A stretch of 64,000 nucleotides of DNA from an uncultured Chitinophagaceae bacterium (GTDB lineage Bacteria; Bacteroidota; Bacteroidia; Chitinophagales; Chitinophagaceae). Each line of letters begins with the position of its first letter. Position 1 is the first letter of the stretch. The position numbers were made by a program, and so were the translations under genes. Positions 35,419 through 44,104 of the stretch are shown here, one piece after another. The stretch is from the NCBI GenBank assembly GCA_937862815.1, contig CALMED010000027.1, positions 1 through 64,000 of the forward strand. Direction: 5' to 3'. The notes below the pieces were generated by a model. That model did not search any database. It saw only the letters and a program-made list of their open reading frames with translations, and had not been told where the DNA came from.

Positions 35419-36150
35419 TCAACGGGCCAGGTAATCCACTTTAAGAGTGATGGAAGCGGTCTTTTCCCGGCTGGTGGTATTGAACGCCCCGCCGTAACTG
35501 TAGTCCTCGTTGCTGTTTTTTCCCGTGATCTGGAACACACCCATCGTGGCTTTTCGGATGCCGCCCAGGGAACCGCCGCTGTTGCGGGCAATGGTTTCGG
35601 CGCGGGTACGGGCATCTTTGCCGGCCTGGGCCAGGAGGTCAATTTTAAGTTCATTGAGCCGGGTGTAATAATAATCGGGGCTGTTGGAACTCAGCTCAAT
35701 TCCCCGTTCCAGCAATTCGGTAATCTCCCGCGAGAGCCGTTCCACCCGGCTGATATCACGCGATTCCACCCGTACACTTCCCGTGAGTGTGTAGCCGGTG
35801 AATTCCGAACTGATCTCCATTCCCTCTTTGTCGTATTTCCGCTGGTAATTCTTGAGCGTGGTGACCGAAGAAAAAACAATGTTGCTGTCAGCAATCCCCT
35901 TGGCGTTGAGGTAACTTTTTATGGCTGCTTCGTCCTGCTTGAGTGCGGCATAAGCTGTTTTCAGTTCGTAACTGTAGCGGTTAAACGAACCACTCCAAAC
36001 GATGAGATCGCTGGTAAAGTCCACTTCAGCAAGGCCGGTGACGCTGATGGTTTCGGCGGCCCGGAATTTGTATTTGTAAGCAGCGGAGGCCAGCCAGGCA
36101 CTTCCCAGGATGGCAATCGCAATGGCGGCGGTATGAATCCAGTTTTTCAT
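35419..36150 (-). CDS. SIMPL (DUF541) domain protein
   Basis: A 243-residue protein with an N-terminal signal or anchor helix (about residues 6-25) followed by a SIMPL/DUF541 domain: ISVTGLAEVDFTSDLIVWSGSF, then the paired helices and the KVDYLAR end. Members of the family are periplasmic and poorly understood. The gene is on the same strand as pdhB but about 185 bases upstream of it, with the pdhB promoter in between, so the two are likely separate units. Confidence 0.85.
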   Translation of the reverse strand: MKNWIHTAAIAIAILGSAWLASAAYKYKFRAAETISVTGLAEVDFTSDLIVWSGSFNRYSYELKTAYAALKQDEAAIKSYLNAKGIADSNIVFSSVTTLKNYQRKYDKEGMEISSEFTGYTLTGSVRVESRDISRVERLSREITELLERGIELSSNSPDYYYTRLNELKIDLLAQAGKDARTRAETIARNSGGSLGGIRKATMGVFQITGKNSNEDYSYGGAFNTTSREKTASITLKVDYLAR

Positions 36151-36234
36151 GTGTTATCTTTCCGGGAAAGTTACGACGGGCGGCATGGGAAAGAAAATAA
36201 TTCTGCACTTTTTTCTGAATCGCCGGCGGACTCC

Positions 36235-36732
36235 TTATACCCGCACCGGTGTTTCCTTGAGCACTCCCATCACAAATACGCTCTGTACATTACCGATGTT
36301 TTCGCTTTGGCTCAGTTTGTTCACGTGGAAGTCGTAATACGCATCCATGTTTTCTGCCACCACCTTGAGCATAAAATCAAAGGCCCCTGAAATATTATAA
36401 CACTCAATCACTTCATCCAGTTCCTGGATGTGCTTGATAAAGCGGGCACCGGCCGTTTTGCTGTGCGCCCGGAGCGACACATACACAATCACCATCAACC
36501 CTTTTCTCACCCGGGCCGCATCCACCCGTGCGGTGTATCCGCGGATGATGCCCCCCTGCTCCATCCGGCGGATACGCTCGTGTACGGGCGTGGTGCTCAG
36601 GTGCACCCGGGCGGCAATTTCTTTCACCGTCATGCGGGCATTTTCCTGCAACAGACGGAGAATTGCCCTGTCCACAGCATCCGGCTGCTGCAACGTATCA
36701 GTACTTTTATCTTTTGGAGCGGCTTTTGGCAT
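36235..36732 (-). CDS. Lrp/AsnC-family transcriptional regulator
   Basis: A 165-residue regulator with an N-terminal winged helix (AVDRAILRLLQENARMTVKEIAARVHLSTTPVHERIRRMEQ) and a C-terminal RAM ligand domain (MVIVYVSLRAH, IEC, GAFDFMLKVVAENM). The family senses amino acids and often represses its own gene. A perfect inverted repeat, ATTTAT-CAGA-ATAAAT, lies directly upstream of the ATG and is a candidate autoregulatory site. The gene is divergent from ahcY, which may therefore be a target. Confidence 0.94.
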   Translation of the reverse strand: MPKAAPKDKSTDTLQQPDAVDRAILRLLQENARMTVKEIAARVHLSTTPVHERIRRMEQGGIIRGYTARVDAARVRKGLMVIVYVSLRAHSKTAGARFIKHIQELDEVIECYNISGAFDFMLKVVAENMDAYYDFHVNKLSQSENIGNVQSVFVMGVLKETPVRV

Positions 36733-36733
36733 A

Positions 36734-36749
36734 ATTTATCAGAATAAAT
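36734..36749. promoter_or_regulatory. Inverted repeat upstream of the Lrp-type gene
   Basis: ATTTAT-CAGA-ATAAAT, 6-base arms and a 4-base spacer, begins 2 bases upstream of the Lrp-type ATG. It lies in the divergent lrp-ahcY intergenic region and may be an operator for the regulator. The AT-rich context makes chance possible. Confidence 0.4.
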
Positions 36750-36822
36750 GAACTTAAAAATAGTCATTTATAGCCGAAAACACCAATCATTTAATTATTT
36801 AGCTTATAATATACTGATAGAA

Positions 36823-36830
36823 TACCTTTG
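36823..36830 (+). promoter_or_regulatory. Bacteroidota -7 box of ahcY
   Basis: TACCTTTG matches TAnnTTTG and lies 20 bases before ATG 36850. It also shows that the longer in-frame N-terminal extension starting upstream is not translated. Confidence 0.65.
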
Positions 36831-36849
36831 CGCCTTAAATCTACTAAGC

Positions 36850-38178
36850 ATGTCAACCCTCACCCGCAACAAAATTGACTTCGAACTGAAGTACAAAGTG
36901 AAAGATATCAGCCTCGCCGAATGGGGCCGGAAGGAAATCCGCCTCGCCGAAGCCGAAATGCCCGGCCTGATGGCCATCCGCGAAGAGTACGGACCGCAAC
37001 AACCCCTTAAAGACGCCCGCATTGCCGGCTGTCTGCACATGACCATCCAGACTGCCGTGCTTATTGAAACCCTGGTGGCCCTGGGTGCCGAAGTAAAATG
37101 GAGTTCCTGCAACATCTTTTCCACTCAGGACCATGCCGCGGCCGCTATCGCTGCTGCCGGTATTGGCGTTTATGCCTGGAAAGGTCAGACCGTGGAAGAA
37201 GCCGACTGGTGTATTGAACAAACTCTTTTCTTCGGATCCCCCGCCCGTCCGCTGAACATGATCCTCGACGACGGAGGCGACCTCACCAACATGGTGCTCG
37301 ACAACTACACCGAACTGGTGGGCAGCATCAAGGGCATCAGCGAAGAAACCACTACCGGCGTACACCGCCTGTATGAGCGCATGGCCAAAGGCACCCTGCC
37401 CATGCCCGCGATCAACGTAAATGACAGCGTTACCAAATCCAAATTCGACAACAAATATGGTTGCCAGGAAAGCCTGGTAGACGCCATCCGACGTGCCACC
37501 GATGTGATGCTGGCCGGTAAAGTGGCCGTTGTGGGCGGCTACGGCGATGTGGGCAAAGGGTCCGCCGCTTCGTTGCGGGGCGCCGGCTGCCGCGTGATCG
37601 TCACCGAAATTGACCCCATCTGTGCCCTGCAGGCAGCCATGGACGGCTTTGAAGTGAAGCGCATGCTGGATGCCGTGCAGGAAGCCGACATCGTTGTAAC
37701 CGCTTCGGGTTGCCGCGACCTGATCACCGGCGAACACTTCAAGCGCATGAAGGATAAAACCATCGTGTGCAACATCGGACACTTCGACATTGAAATTGAC
37801 GTTGCCTGGCTGAACCAGAACTTCGGTCATACCAAAGACACCATCAAACCCCAGGTGGATCTGTACAATGTAAACGGCAAGGACATCATCCTGCTGGCTG
37901 AAGGCCGTCTCGTAAACCTCGGTTGCGCCACCGGTCACCCCAGCTTTGTAATGAGCAACTCCTTCAGCAACCAGACCCTGGCCCAGATTGAGCTGTGGAA
38001 CAACCACGCCAGCTACGAAAACCAGGTATACGTGCTGCCCAAGCACCTCGACGAAAAAGTGGCCCGCCTGCACCTGGCAAAAGTGGGCGCCCAGCTCGAC
38101 GAACTCACCGATGCCCAGGCCAGCTACCTTGGCATCAGCAAGAACGGTCCGTTCAAGGCCGAACACTACCGCTACTAA
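36850..38178 (+). CDS. ahcY: S-adenosylhomocysteine hydrolase
   Basis: AhcY splits S-adenosylhomocysteine into adenosine and homocysteine, relieving product inhibition of methyltransferases. The 442-residue protein shows [14 protein letters not shown], the NAD-binding loop [11 protein letters not shown] and the C-terminal AEHYRY. ATG 36850 is fixed by the promoter box and by the family N-terminus. The gene is followed by a strong terminator and is monocistronic. Confidence 0.97.
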   Translation: MSTLTRNKIDFELKYKVKDISLAEWGRKEIRLAEAEMPGLMAIREEYGPQQPLKDARIAGCLHMTIQTAVLIETLVALGAEVKWSSCNIFSTQDHAAAAIAAAGIGVYAWKGQTVEEADWCIEQTLFFGSPARPLNMILDDGGDLTNMVLDNYTELVGSIKGISEETTTGVHRLYERMAKGTLPMPAINVNDSVTKSKFDNKYGCQESLVDAIRRATDVMLAGKVAVVGGYGDVGKGSAASLRGAGCRVIVTEIDPICALQAAMDGFEVKRMLDAVQEADIVVTASGCRDLITGEHFKRMKDKTIVCNIGHFDIEIDVAWLNQNFGHTKDTIKPQVDLYNVNGKDIILLAEGRLVNLGCATGHPSFVMSNSFSNQTLAQIELWNNHASYENQVYVLPKHLDEKVARLHLAKVGAQLDELTDAQASYLGISKNGPFKAEHYRY

Positions 38179-38225
38179 GCAACGGCGGCTGATCTCACTA
38201 TGGGCCAACCGCTGAAACTGCACAT

Positions 38226-38256
38226 AAACAACCCGCCCCGCAAAGGCGGGTTGTTT
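38226..38256 (+). terminator. Terminator of ahcY
   Basis: AAACAACCCGCC pairs with GGCGGGTTGTTT over 12 bp around CCGCAAA. The 3' end of the stem provides the short T run. Confidence 0.8.
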
Positions 38257-38302
38257 CATGCTAATCCCACTGTAATTCAGGAAGACATCTTACCTTCAAG
38301 TC

Positions 38303-38968
38303 ATGAAGCTACGACCAGCCCTTCAGCGAAGTGTACAAGGGTTGCTGACTCTCCTTGCTTGGGTTTTCCTGCTGCAGGAAGCAACCGCCCAACCGGTAAA
38401 AACCGATGCCAACCTCCTGCGCCTCCGTTGCCCCGACACCGCCCGGGCTGAGTTCATCACCACCAAAGGCAATTTCGTGGTGGAAATCTACCGGCACTGG
38501 TCGCCCCTCGGCGCCGACCGCTTTTACCAGCTGATCCGGAGCGGCTACTACAACAACAACCTGCTCTTCCGGGTGGTGCAGGACTACCTGGTGCAGACCG
38601 GCGTATCGGAAGACAAAGCCAAAAACATTTTCTGGCAGGGACGAAACATCAAGGACGAACCCGTTGTGGGCACAAACATAGAAGGCACCCTCTGCTTTTC
38701 CCGGGGCAACCCCAACACCCGCAAGACCTCCTTCTTTATCAACCTGCGGGATAACCTCACCTACGATACCATGAACATCGCCGGCGTGAAGGGCTTTGTA
38801 CCCTTTGCCCGCATAACCAGCGGACTGGACATTGCCAAAAGCTTTTTCAGCGACTACGGCAACGATACCCTCCGCAGTGCCGATACCATCTACTTCAAAG
38901 GCAATGCATGGATGGTAAAGAAATTTCCCGGTCTGGACCTGATCCGTGAAGTGCGCATAGTGCAATAA
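38303..38968 (+). CDS. Cyclophilin-type peptidyl-prolyl isomerase, exported
   Basis: A 221-residue protein with a signal peptide (to about residue 29) and a cyclophilin domain: GNFVVEIYRHWSPLGADRFYQLIRSGYYNNNLLFRVV, VQTG, GTLCFSR and SFFINL. It catalyses prolyl isomerisation in the periplasm. The usual cyclophilin Phe and Gln of the active site are partly changed, so the activity may be weak. It is a stand-alone gene between the ahcY terminator and tex. Confidence 0.9.
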   Translation: MKLRPALQRSVQGLLTLLAWVFLLQEATAQPVKTDANLLRLRCPDTARAEFITTKGNFVVEIYRHWSPLGADRFYQLIRSGYYNNNLLFRVVQDYLVQTGVSEDKAKNIFWQGRNIKDEPVVGTNIEGTLCFSRGNPNTRKTSFFINLRDNLTYDTMNIAGVKGFVPFARITSGLDIAKSFFSDYGNDTLRSADTIYFKGNAWMVKKFPGLDLIREVRIVQ

Positions 38969-39114
38969 TACCCGGCTAAACGGCATCCTTCGTTCCACGG
39001 CAACTACTTCTTTCCTGTAAGGCAGTTGTACATGGTTCCGGTGAAGGAATCAAACTTTTTTCTTCCCAACCCCTCCCCTAAATTCGCGGCCCTGAATAAA
39101 AACCACACCACGTG

Positions 39115-41343
39115 ATGATTGCATTTGCACCCAAAATTGCGACCCTGCTCAACCTGCGTACTGCACAGGTTAGCGCCGTACTCGGCCTGCTGGAAGAAGG
39201 CGCTACCATTCCCTTTATTGCCCGTTACCGGAAAGATAAAACCGGCAACCTGGACGAAGTGCAGATCCGGCAGATCGAAGACCAGCACAAATTCCTCAAA
39301 GAATTCACCGAGCGTAAAGCCTTCATCGAAAAAACGATCACCGAACAGGGCAAGATGACCGAGACCCTGCAACAGCAGCTGGATGCGGCCACTACCATCA
39401 ACGAACTGGAAGACATCTACCTCCCCTACAAGCCAAAACGAAAAACCAAAGCACAAACAGCACGTGAAAACGGGTTGGAACCGCTGGCCCGCCTGTTGCT
39501 GGAACAAACCGATGCCGACGTGCTTACCCTGGCCGGCAATTACCTGAACGAGAACATCCTTACGCCGGAAGATGCGTTGCAGGGCGCCCGCGACATCATT
39601 GCGGAAGAAGTGAATGAAGATGCCGCCGTTCGTGCCCGCATGCGCCAGTTCTTTGAAGAAAATGCGTTGGTAAAAAGTTCGGTACTGAAAGGCAAAGAAA
39701 GCGAAGGCGCCAAGTTCAAAGACTATTTCGATTTCAGCGAACCGGCACACAGAATACCCTCCCACCGCACGCTGGCCCTGCTGCGGGGCTTTACCGAGGG
39801 CATCCTGAAGATGAGCATTGAACCGGACGAAGAGCCGGCCCTCGAACGCATGGAAGAAGGTCGGGTAAAAGGCCTGAGCGACTCCACTACCCAGGTAAAA
39901 AAAGCGATCCGAGATGCCTACCGGCGATTGCTGCAACCCAGCCTGGAGTCTGAATTCCGCTCACTGCTGAAACAAAAAGCCGACGAAGAAGCCATCAACG
40001 TCTTTGCCGAAAACCTGCGCCAACTGCTGCTGGGTAGTCCGCTCGGCAGCAAACGCCTGCTTGCCATTGATCCCGGTTACCGCACCGGCTGCAAAATCGT
40101 ATGCCTGGATGCAAAAGGCGACCTGCAGCACACCGACCTCATCTACATCCATGAGCCCGGCAAACTGCCCGCGGCCGAACAAACCATCCGCCGCCTGCTG
40201 CAGGCATACGACGTCCAGGTAATTGCCATTGGCGATGGTACGGCAGGCCGGGAAACTGAACAGTTCATGAAGAAATTGCAGACGGGCCTGCCGGTTTTTA
40301 TGGTCAACGAAGACGGCGCCTCCGTGTACAGCGCCAGCGAAGTGGCCCGTGAAGAATTCCCCGAACAGGACGTGACCGTACGCGGCGCCGTGAGCATCGG
40401 GCGGCGCCTGATGGACCCCCTGGCCGAACTGGTGAAAATTGATCCCAAGAGCATTGGCGTGGGCCAGTACCAGCACGACGTGAATCAATTCAGGCTGAAA
40501 GAACGGCTGGACCAGACCGTGGTTAGCTGTGTGAACCAGGTTGGGGTAAATCTCAACACCGCCAGCAAGCATCTGCTGCGGTACGTAAGCGGCATCAACA
40601 GCAGCATAGCCGAGAATATCGTCAAATACCGGAATGAAAATGGCCGGTTCAGCAGCCGCAGGCAGTTGCTGCAGGTGGCCCGGCTGGGAGACAAAGCCTT
40701 TGAGCAGTGTGCCGGTTTTCTGCGGATCCCCGACGGAGAACACCCGCTGGACCGCAGCGCCGTTCACCCGGAAGCCTACCCCCTGGTTGAACAGATGGCC
40801 ACCGACCTGCAGGTACAGGTGCAGGAACTGATTGGCAACGAAATCCTGCTGCGGCAGATACCGGTAAAAAAATACGTTTCGGAAACATTCGGTGAACTCA
40901 CCATCACGGATATTCTGCAGGAACTGCGCAAGCCGGGACTCGACCCCCGCAGCGAGATCCAGCAGTTTGAATATGCCCCCATCTACAGCCTGGACGACGT
41001 GCAAACCGGCATGGTGGTGCCCGGTATGGTTACCAATCTCACCCGCTTTGGCGCCTTTGTAGACATTGGCGTAAAGCAGGACGGCCTGGTGCATGTGTCT
41101 GAAATTTCGCACGACTACATCACCGACCCTTCGGAGAAACTCAAACTGAACGACAAGGTGCAGGTAAAAGTGCTGGAAGTGGACCGGGAGCGTAAACGCA
41201 TAGCCCTCTCCATCAAACAAACCCAGGAAGCGCCGGCACGGGGCGGCCGTAACAAACCGCGGCCCCGGCAGCCGGAACCATCCCTCAGCGACCTGAGCGT
41301 TACCGATGCCCTGGCAGCGTTAAAAAAGAAATTCGGGAAATAA
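39115..41343 (+). CDS. tex: Tex-family RNA-binding transcription accessory protein
   Basis: A 742-residue Tex homologue. It has the N-terminal helical region (TIPFIARYRKDKTGNLDE), the YqgF/RNase H-like domain (AIDPGYRTGCKIVCLD), helix-hairpin-helix repeats (LLRYVSGINSSIAENIV) and a C-terminal S1 domain (VPGMVTNLTRFGAFVDIGVKQDGLVHVSEIS). Tex binds nucleic acid and affects transcription and virulence gene expression in several bacteria. The codon before ATG 39115 is GTG, which could also serve as start. It is followed by the membrane protein gene with a short gap. Confidence 0.95.
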   Translation: MIAFAPKIATLLNLRTAQVSAVLGLLEEGATIPFIARYRKDKTGNLDEVQIRQIEDQHKFLKEFTERKAFIEKTITEQGKMTETLQQQLDAATTINELEDIYLPYKPKRKTKAQTARENGLEPLARLLLEQTDADVLTLAGNYLNENILTPEDALQGARDIIAEEVNEDAAVRARMRQFFEENALVKSSVLKGKESEGAKFKDYFDFSEPAHRIPSHRTLALLRGFTEGILKMSIEPDEEPALERMEEGRVKGLSDSTTQVKKAIRDAYRRLLQPSLESEFRSLLKQKADEEAINVFAENLRQLLLGSPLGSKRLLAIDPGYRTGCKIVCLDAKGDLQHTDLIYIHEPGKLPAAEQTIRRLLQAYDVQVIAIGDGTAGRETEQFMKKLQTGLPVFMVNEDGASVYSASEVAREEFPEQDVTVRGAVSIGRRLMDPLAELVKIDPKSIGVGQYQHDVNQFRLKERLDQTVVSCVNQVGVNLNTASKHLLRYVSGINSSIAENIVKYRNENGRFSSRRQLLQVARLGDKAFEQCAGFLRIPDGEHPLDRSAVHPEAYPLVEQMATDLQVQVQELIGNEILLRQIPVKKYVSETFGELTITDILQELRKPGLDPRSEIQQFEYAPIYSLDDVQTGMVVPGMVTNLTRFGAFVDIGVKQDGLVHVSEISHDYITDPSEKLKLNDKVQVKVLEVDRERKRIALSIKQTQEAPARGGRNKPRPRQPEPSLSDLSVTDALAALKKKFGK

Positions 41344-41402
41344 GAACAGCAGTACCCGGAATTGCAGGAAAGCGCTTACTTTGACCTTCACCCGAAAGAA
41401 CC

Positions 41403-42971
41403 ATGAAGCGCAGTTTTTACTTCACCGCTATTATTCTGCTGTTCGTTTACCTCATGTGGTACCTGCTGCGTAGGGCTACCCTGCTTTCCCTCACGCACGA
41501 CGAGAGCGGCACCACCGACATGGCGGTTGTTCCCGTGTGGGATATCCTGTTCTCGCCGGATCAGTTCCAGACCGCCAATAACCACATCCTGCACACGTTG
41601 CTGATGAAAATGAGCGTGCAGTTGTTCGGCTACCGCGAATGGGCCATCCGTCTGCCCAACGTACTAGCCTTTGTGCTGTACTTCGCTGCCGGCCTGCGCC
41701 TCATGCACCTGATCAGCAGCCGTGCGGTCATCCGCTTTACCGGGATGGTGCTGCTGTGCAGCGTTCCTTACCTGATGGACTTCTTTTCTCTGGCCCGGGG
41801 CTATGGCATGGCCAACGCCCTTGGCATGGCCGCCTTTGTGGCACTTGCAGAGTATGGTTTTGTACGCCGGCAACGTCTGCTTTGGATCGGTTTTACCTGC
41901 GCAGCATTGGCGGCCTACGCCAATTTCACCTGGCTCAACCTCTACCTGGCGCTCTGGGCTGTGCTGGCAGCCACAGACTTACTGGTACAGCATGATGCCC
42001 CCCTCCTTCACCGCAGCCGTCTTTTGGTGCACGCCCCACCGCTGGCCATTGCTGCCGGGCTGGCATGGCTGAGCTATAAACCCATCCGTATTCTGCGCAC
42101 CCGGGATGAATTCAAATGGGGGGCCGACCAGTGGGACGCATCCTTCTCCGGCCTGCTCAATGACTTACTCTACAACCAACCCCTGCTGTTTCTTTCTGCA
42201 GAACAAAGCCGCAGCCTGCTGCAAGTACTTTTTTACGGGGGCATACCCGCCCTGCTGCTGGTGTCACTGGCAGTTTTGCTGAAGAAAAAAACTACCAGCC
42301 TGCCGTCTGCAACAGCCACTTTTACGGCTGCGGCCACGCTGGTGGTGCTGGTGGGTGGTATTGTACTGCAGCGGCACTGGCTGAACACGTACTACATAGA
42401 CGGCCGGAAAGCCACCTTGTACATACCACTGTTACTGGCAGTAACGGTAACGGCATTAGCTTGGCTATCGGAGAAACACCGCAACGGCGGAAGCATCGTG
42501 GCCGGCCTGGCCGTGGTGGTGGCAGCCGCTCACTGGTTCGCCAGTATCAATTTCTATTCCTGCCGCGAATGGTGGTATGATGCCAACAGCAAAGAAGTGG
42601 CTTTCCGGTTGGCAGCCGCGCCGGAGGGACAGCGTACCATCGCCGTGAACTGGGAATTTGCGCCGTCACTGCAGTTTTACAACCAACACCACCTGGGCAA
42701 TAAACTCACCATCCTCCGCACCAACGAAACACCGCAGCCACCGGAAGCGACATTTTATTATGTGATGGGCGACGCCATCCGGAATGTACCCCCCGTGTAC
42801 CGGCCGGTAAAACGGTATTTCTGGGACCGCTTCCTGCTGCAGAAAGACCTGGCGACTTATCATCAGGAACTGCAAGCGGCACAAGAGGAAACAACTGGTA
42901 CAGATGCAGCGCAAACACTGGAAGAAAAAAGAAGGAACCTGAACTGGAGTGGATTGTTCTGGCAGGAATGA
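41403..42971 (+). CDS. GT-C-type membrane glycosyltransferase-like protein
   Basis: A 522-residue protein with about 11-12 hydrophobic segments. The first loop contains THDESGT, an acidic pair in the place where GT-C enzymes (ArnT/PMT type) hold the catalytic Asp. Such enzymes use polyprenyl-phosphate sugars. The C-terminal part (about residues 390-500) is soluble and mostly polar. No sugar-transfer partner gene is near, so donor and acceptor are unknown; the family call is by topology and motif only. Confidence 0.75.
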   Translation: MKRSFYFTAIILLFVYLMWYLLRRATLLSLTHDESGTTDMAVVPVWDILFSPDQFQTANNHILHTLLMKMSVQLFGYREWAIRLPNVLAFVLYFAAGLRLMHLISSRAVIRFTGMVLLCSVPYLMDFFSLARGYGMANALGMAAFVALAEYGFVRRQRLLWIGFTCAALAAYANFTWLNLYLALWAVLAATDLLVQHDAPLLHRSRLLVHAPPLAIAAGLAWLSYKPIRILRTRDEFKWGADQWDASFSGLLNDLLYNQPLLFLSAEQSRSLLQVLFYGGIPALLLVSLAVLLKKKTTSLPSATATFTAAATLVVLVGGIVLQRHWLNTYYIDGRKATLYIPLLLAVTVTALAWLSEKHRNGGSIVAGLAVVVAAAHWFASINFYSCREWWYDANSKEVAFRLAAAPEGQRTIAVNWEFAPSLQFYNQHHLGNKLTILRTNETPQPPEATFYYVMGDAIRNVPPVYRPVKRYFWDRFLLQKDLATYHQELQAAQEETTGTDAAQTLEEKRRNLNWSGLFWQE

Positions 42972-42990
42972 TACCGGATTCCCTCTGCTG

Positions 42991-43404
42991 TTACTGCGAA
43001 AAGGTGGCTGTTCCGTTTACGATTAAAGGACGTTGCCGCCCGGCTCCGGCACCCTGCAATGCTTTGTTTTTCCGGAGTGCCCGGTCCAGCTGCTCATGCG
43101 TCATTTCATAAATCTCGGTCAGACGGTCGTACTCATCCCGCAGGCTGTCAAGGTATTCCCGCTGTTGCGCCTGCATGCGAAGGAGAGAATCGCGGTGCAA
43201 CCGGGTAGCGTGCAATTCTTTCCGGGCTGTCTCCAGCAGCAACCGGAGCGAGTCCGGTGCAGGCAGTCGACTGTTTACCGGTAAGCGCCCAGCTGCATTA
43301 GTGGAGGATTGCCCCTGCTGCGCTTTATCGTACCCATACAAGGTCCAGGTGCCTATGAGACAAAGGCACAGCAGGATCAGATATAACGGGCGGGGATTCC
43401 GCAT
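42991..43404 (-). CDS. Membrane-anchored coiled-coil hypothetical protein
   Basis: A 137-residue protein with one N-terminal helix (PLYLILLCLCLIGTWTLYGY) and then a long charged coiled coil (about residues 50-115), ending in a short polar tail. The function is not recognised. It is convergent with the GT-C gene and about 125 bases downstream of the DUF2911 gene on the same strand, with a possible terminator in between. Confidence 0.65.
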   Translation of the reverse strand: MRNPRPLYLILLCLCLIGTWTLYGYDKAQQGQSSTNAAGRLPVNSRLPAPDSLRLLLETARKELHATRLHRDSLLRMQAQQREYLDSLRDEYDRLTEIYEMTHEQLDRALRKNKALQGAGAGRQRPLIVNGTATFSQ

Positions 43405-43463
43405 CCTTTAAAGCTATTGCTTTTTTTGGCGAAATCCCACTATCCCGCTTCACTTTTCATAAC

Positions 43464-43506
43464 AAAACAGGTGCCGGCGCGGACCGGAAGCCCGCAGCAG
43501 CACCTG
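43464..43506 (-). terminator. Possible terminator of the DUF2911 gene
   Basis: CAGGTGC pairs with GCACCTG around a 25-base loop, and on the minus strand TTTTG follows. The stem is short and the loop long, so confidence is moderate. Confidence 0.45.
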
Positions 43507-43529
43507 CTGTAACCTTTCATTTTGACTGA

Positions 43530-44045
43530 TTACTGTGACACCGAAAAGATGATTTCCAGCTTTTCCCAAAGGAGGGAAATGCTGCCATCCACGTGTCCTT
43601 CAAACTTCATCTGCTCCTGGAAGGCGGCAGCCATACCGGGGCGCACCTTCACCCGCAATATATCATCGGCTTCCTTGTAACTGTAGGAACCCCATTGAGC
43701 GGCGTTTTTATTGAAAATAATCACCCATTCGTCTTTACCGGGGATGGTAAACAGTCCATACTTGCCCTTGGGCAGCAGCTGGCCTTCCACCTTTACATCG
43801 GCACTGGTCTCAAAAATGGTGGCTTCGTTGGCACCGGTGCGCCACACCTGGCCATAAGGCACCAGCTTGCCCCATATTTCACGGCCTTTTACCGAGGGAG
43901 CCCCGTAGTTGATGGTAATGGTGGCGGAGCCAACCGTCATTTTGGTTTCCTGCGGGGGGCTGGGACGTTTGGAGGGATCATTCTGCGCACAGGCGGTGAA
44001 GGCCAGGAGGAAGGCGACGGGCAGAAGCGCAACTAACTTTTTCAT
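43530..44045 (-). CDS. DUF2911 lipoprotein
   Basis: A 171-residue protein of the DUF2911 family. The N-terminus MKKLVALLPVAFLLAFTAC is a lipoprotein signal with Cys at residue 19. The family features GSATITINYGAPSVKGREIWGKLVPYGQVWRTGANE and LPKGKYGLFTIPG are clear. The role is unknown; members occur widely in Bacteroidota. It lies about 60 bases downstream of the BNR-propeller gene on the same strand and may be cotranscribed with it. Confidence 0.9.
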   Translation of the reverse strand: MKKLVALLPVAFLLAFTACAQNDPSKRPSPPQETKMTVGSATITINYGAPSVKGREIWGKLVPYGQVWRTGANEATIFETSADVKVEGQLLPKGKYGLFTIPGKDEWVIIFNKNAAQWGSYSYKEADDILRVKVRPGMAAAFQEQMKFEGHVDGSISLLWEKLEIIFSVSQ

Positions 44046-44104
44046 TTTGTTTTCGTTTTTTAATGATTACTATTTTGAAGTTCATTGAGAAACATCTTCA
44101 GGAT

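Noticed and set aside
36853..38259. 468-codon frame antisense to ahcY
   Set aside because: It mirrors the highly conserved AhcY sequence and has no independent evidence.
39961..41220. 419-codon frame antisense to tex
   Set aside because: Tex on the plus strand is complete with S1 domain; the antisense frame lacks features.
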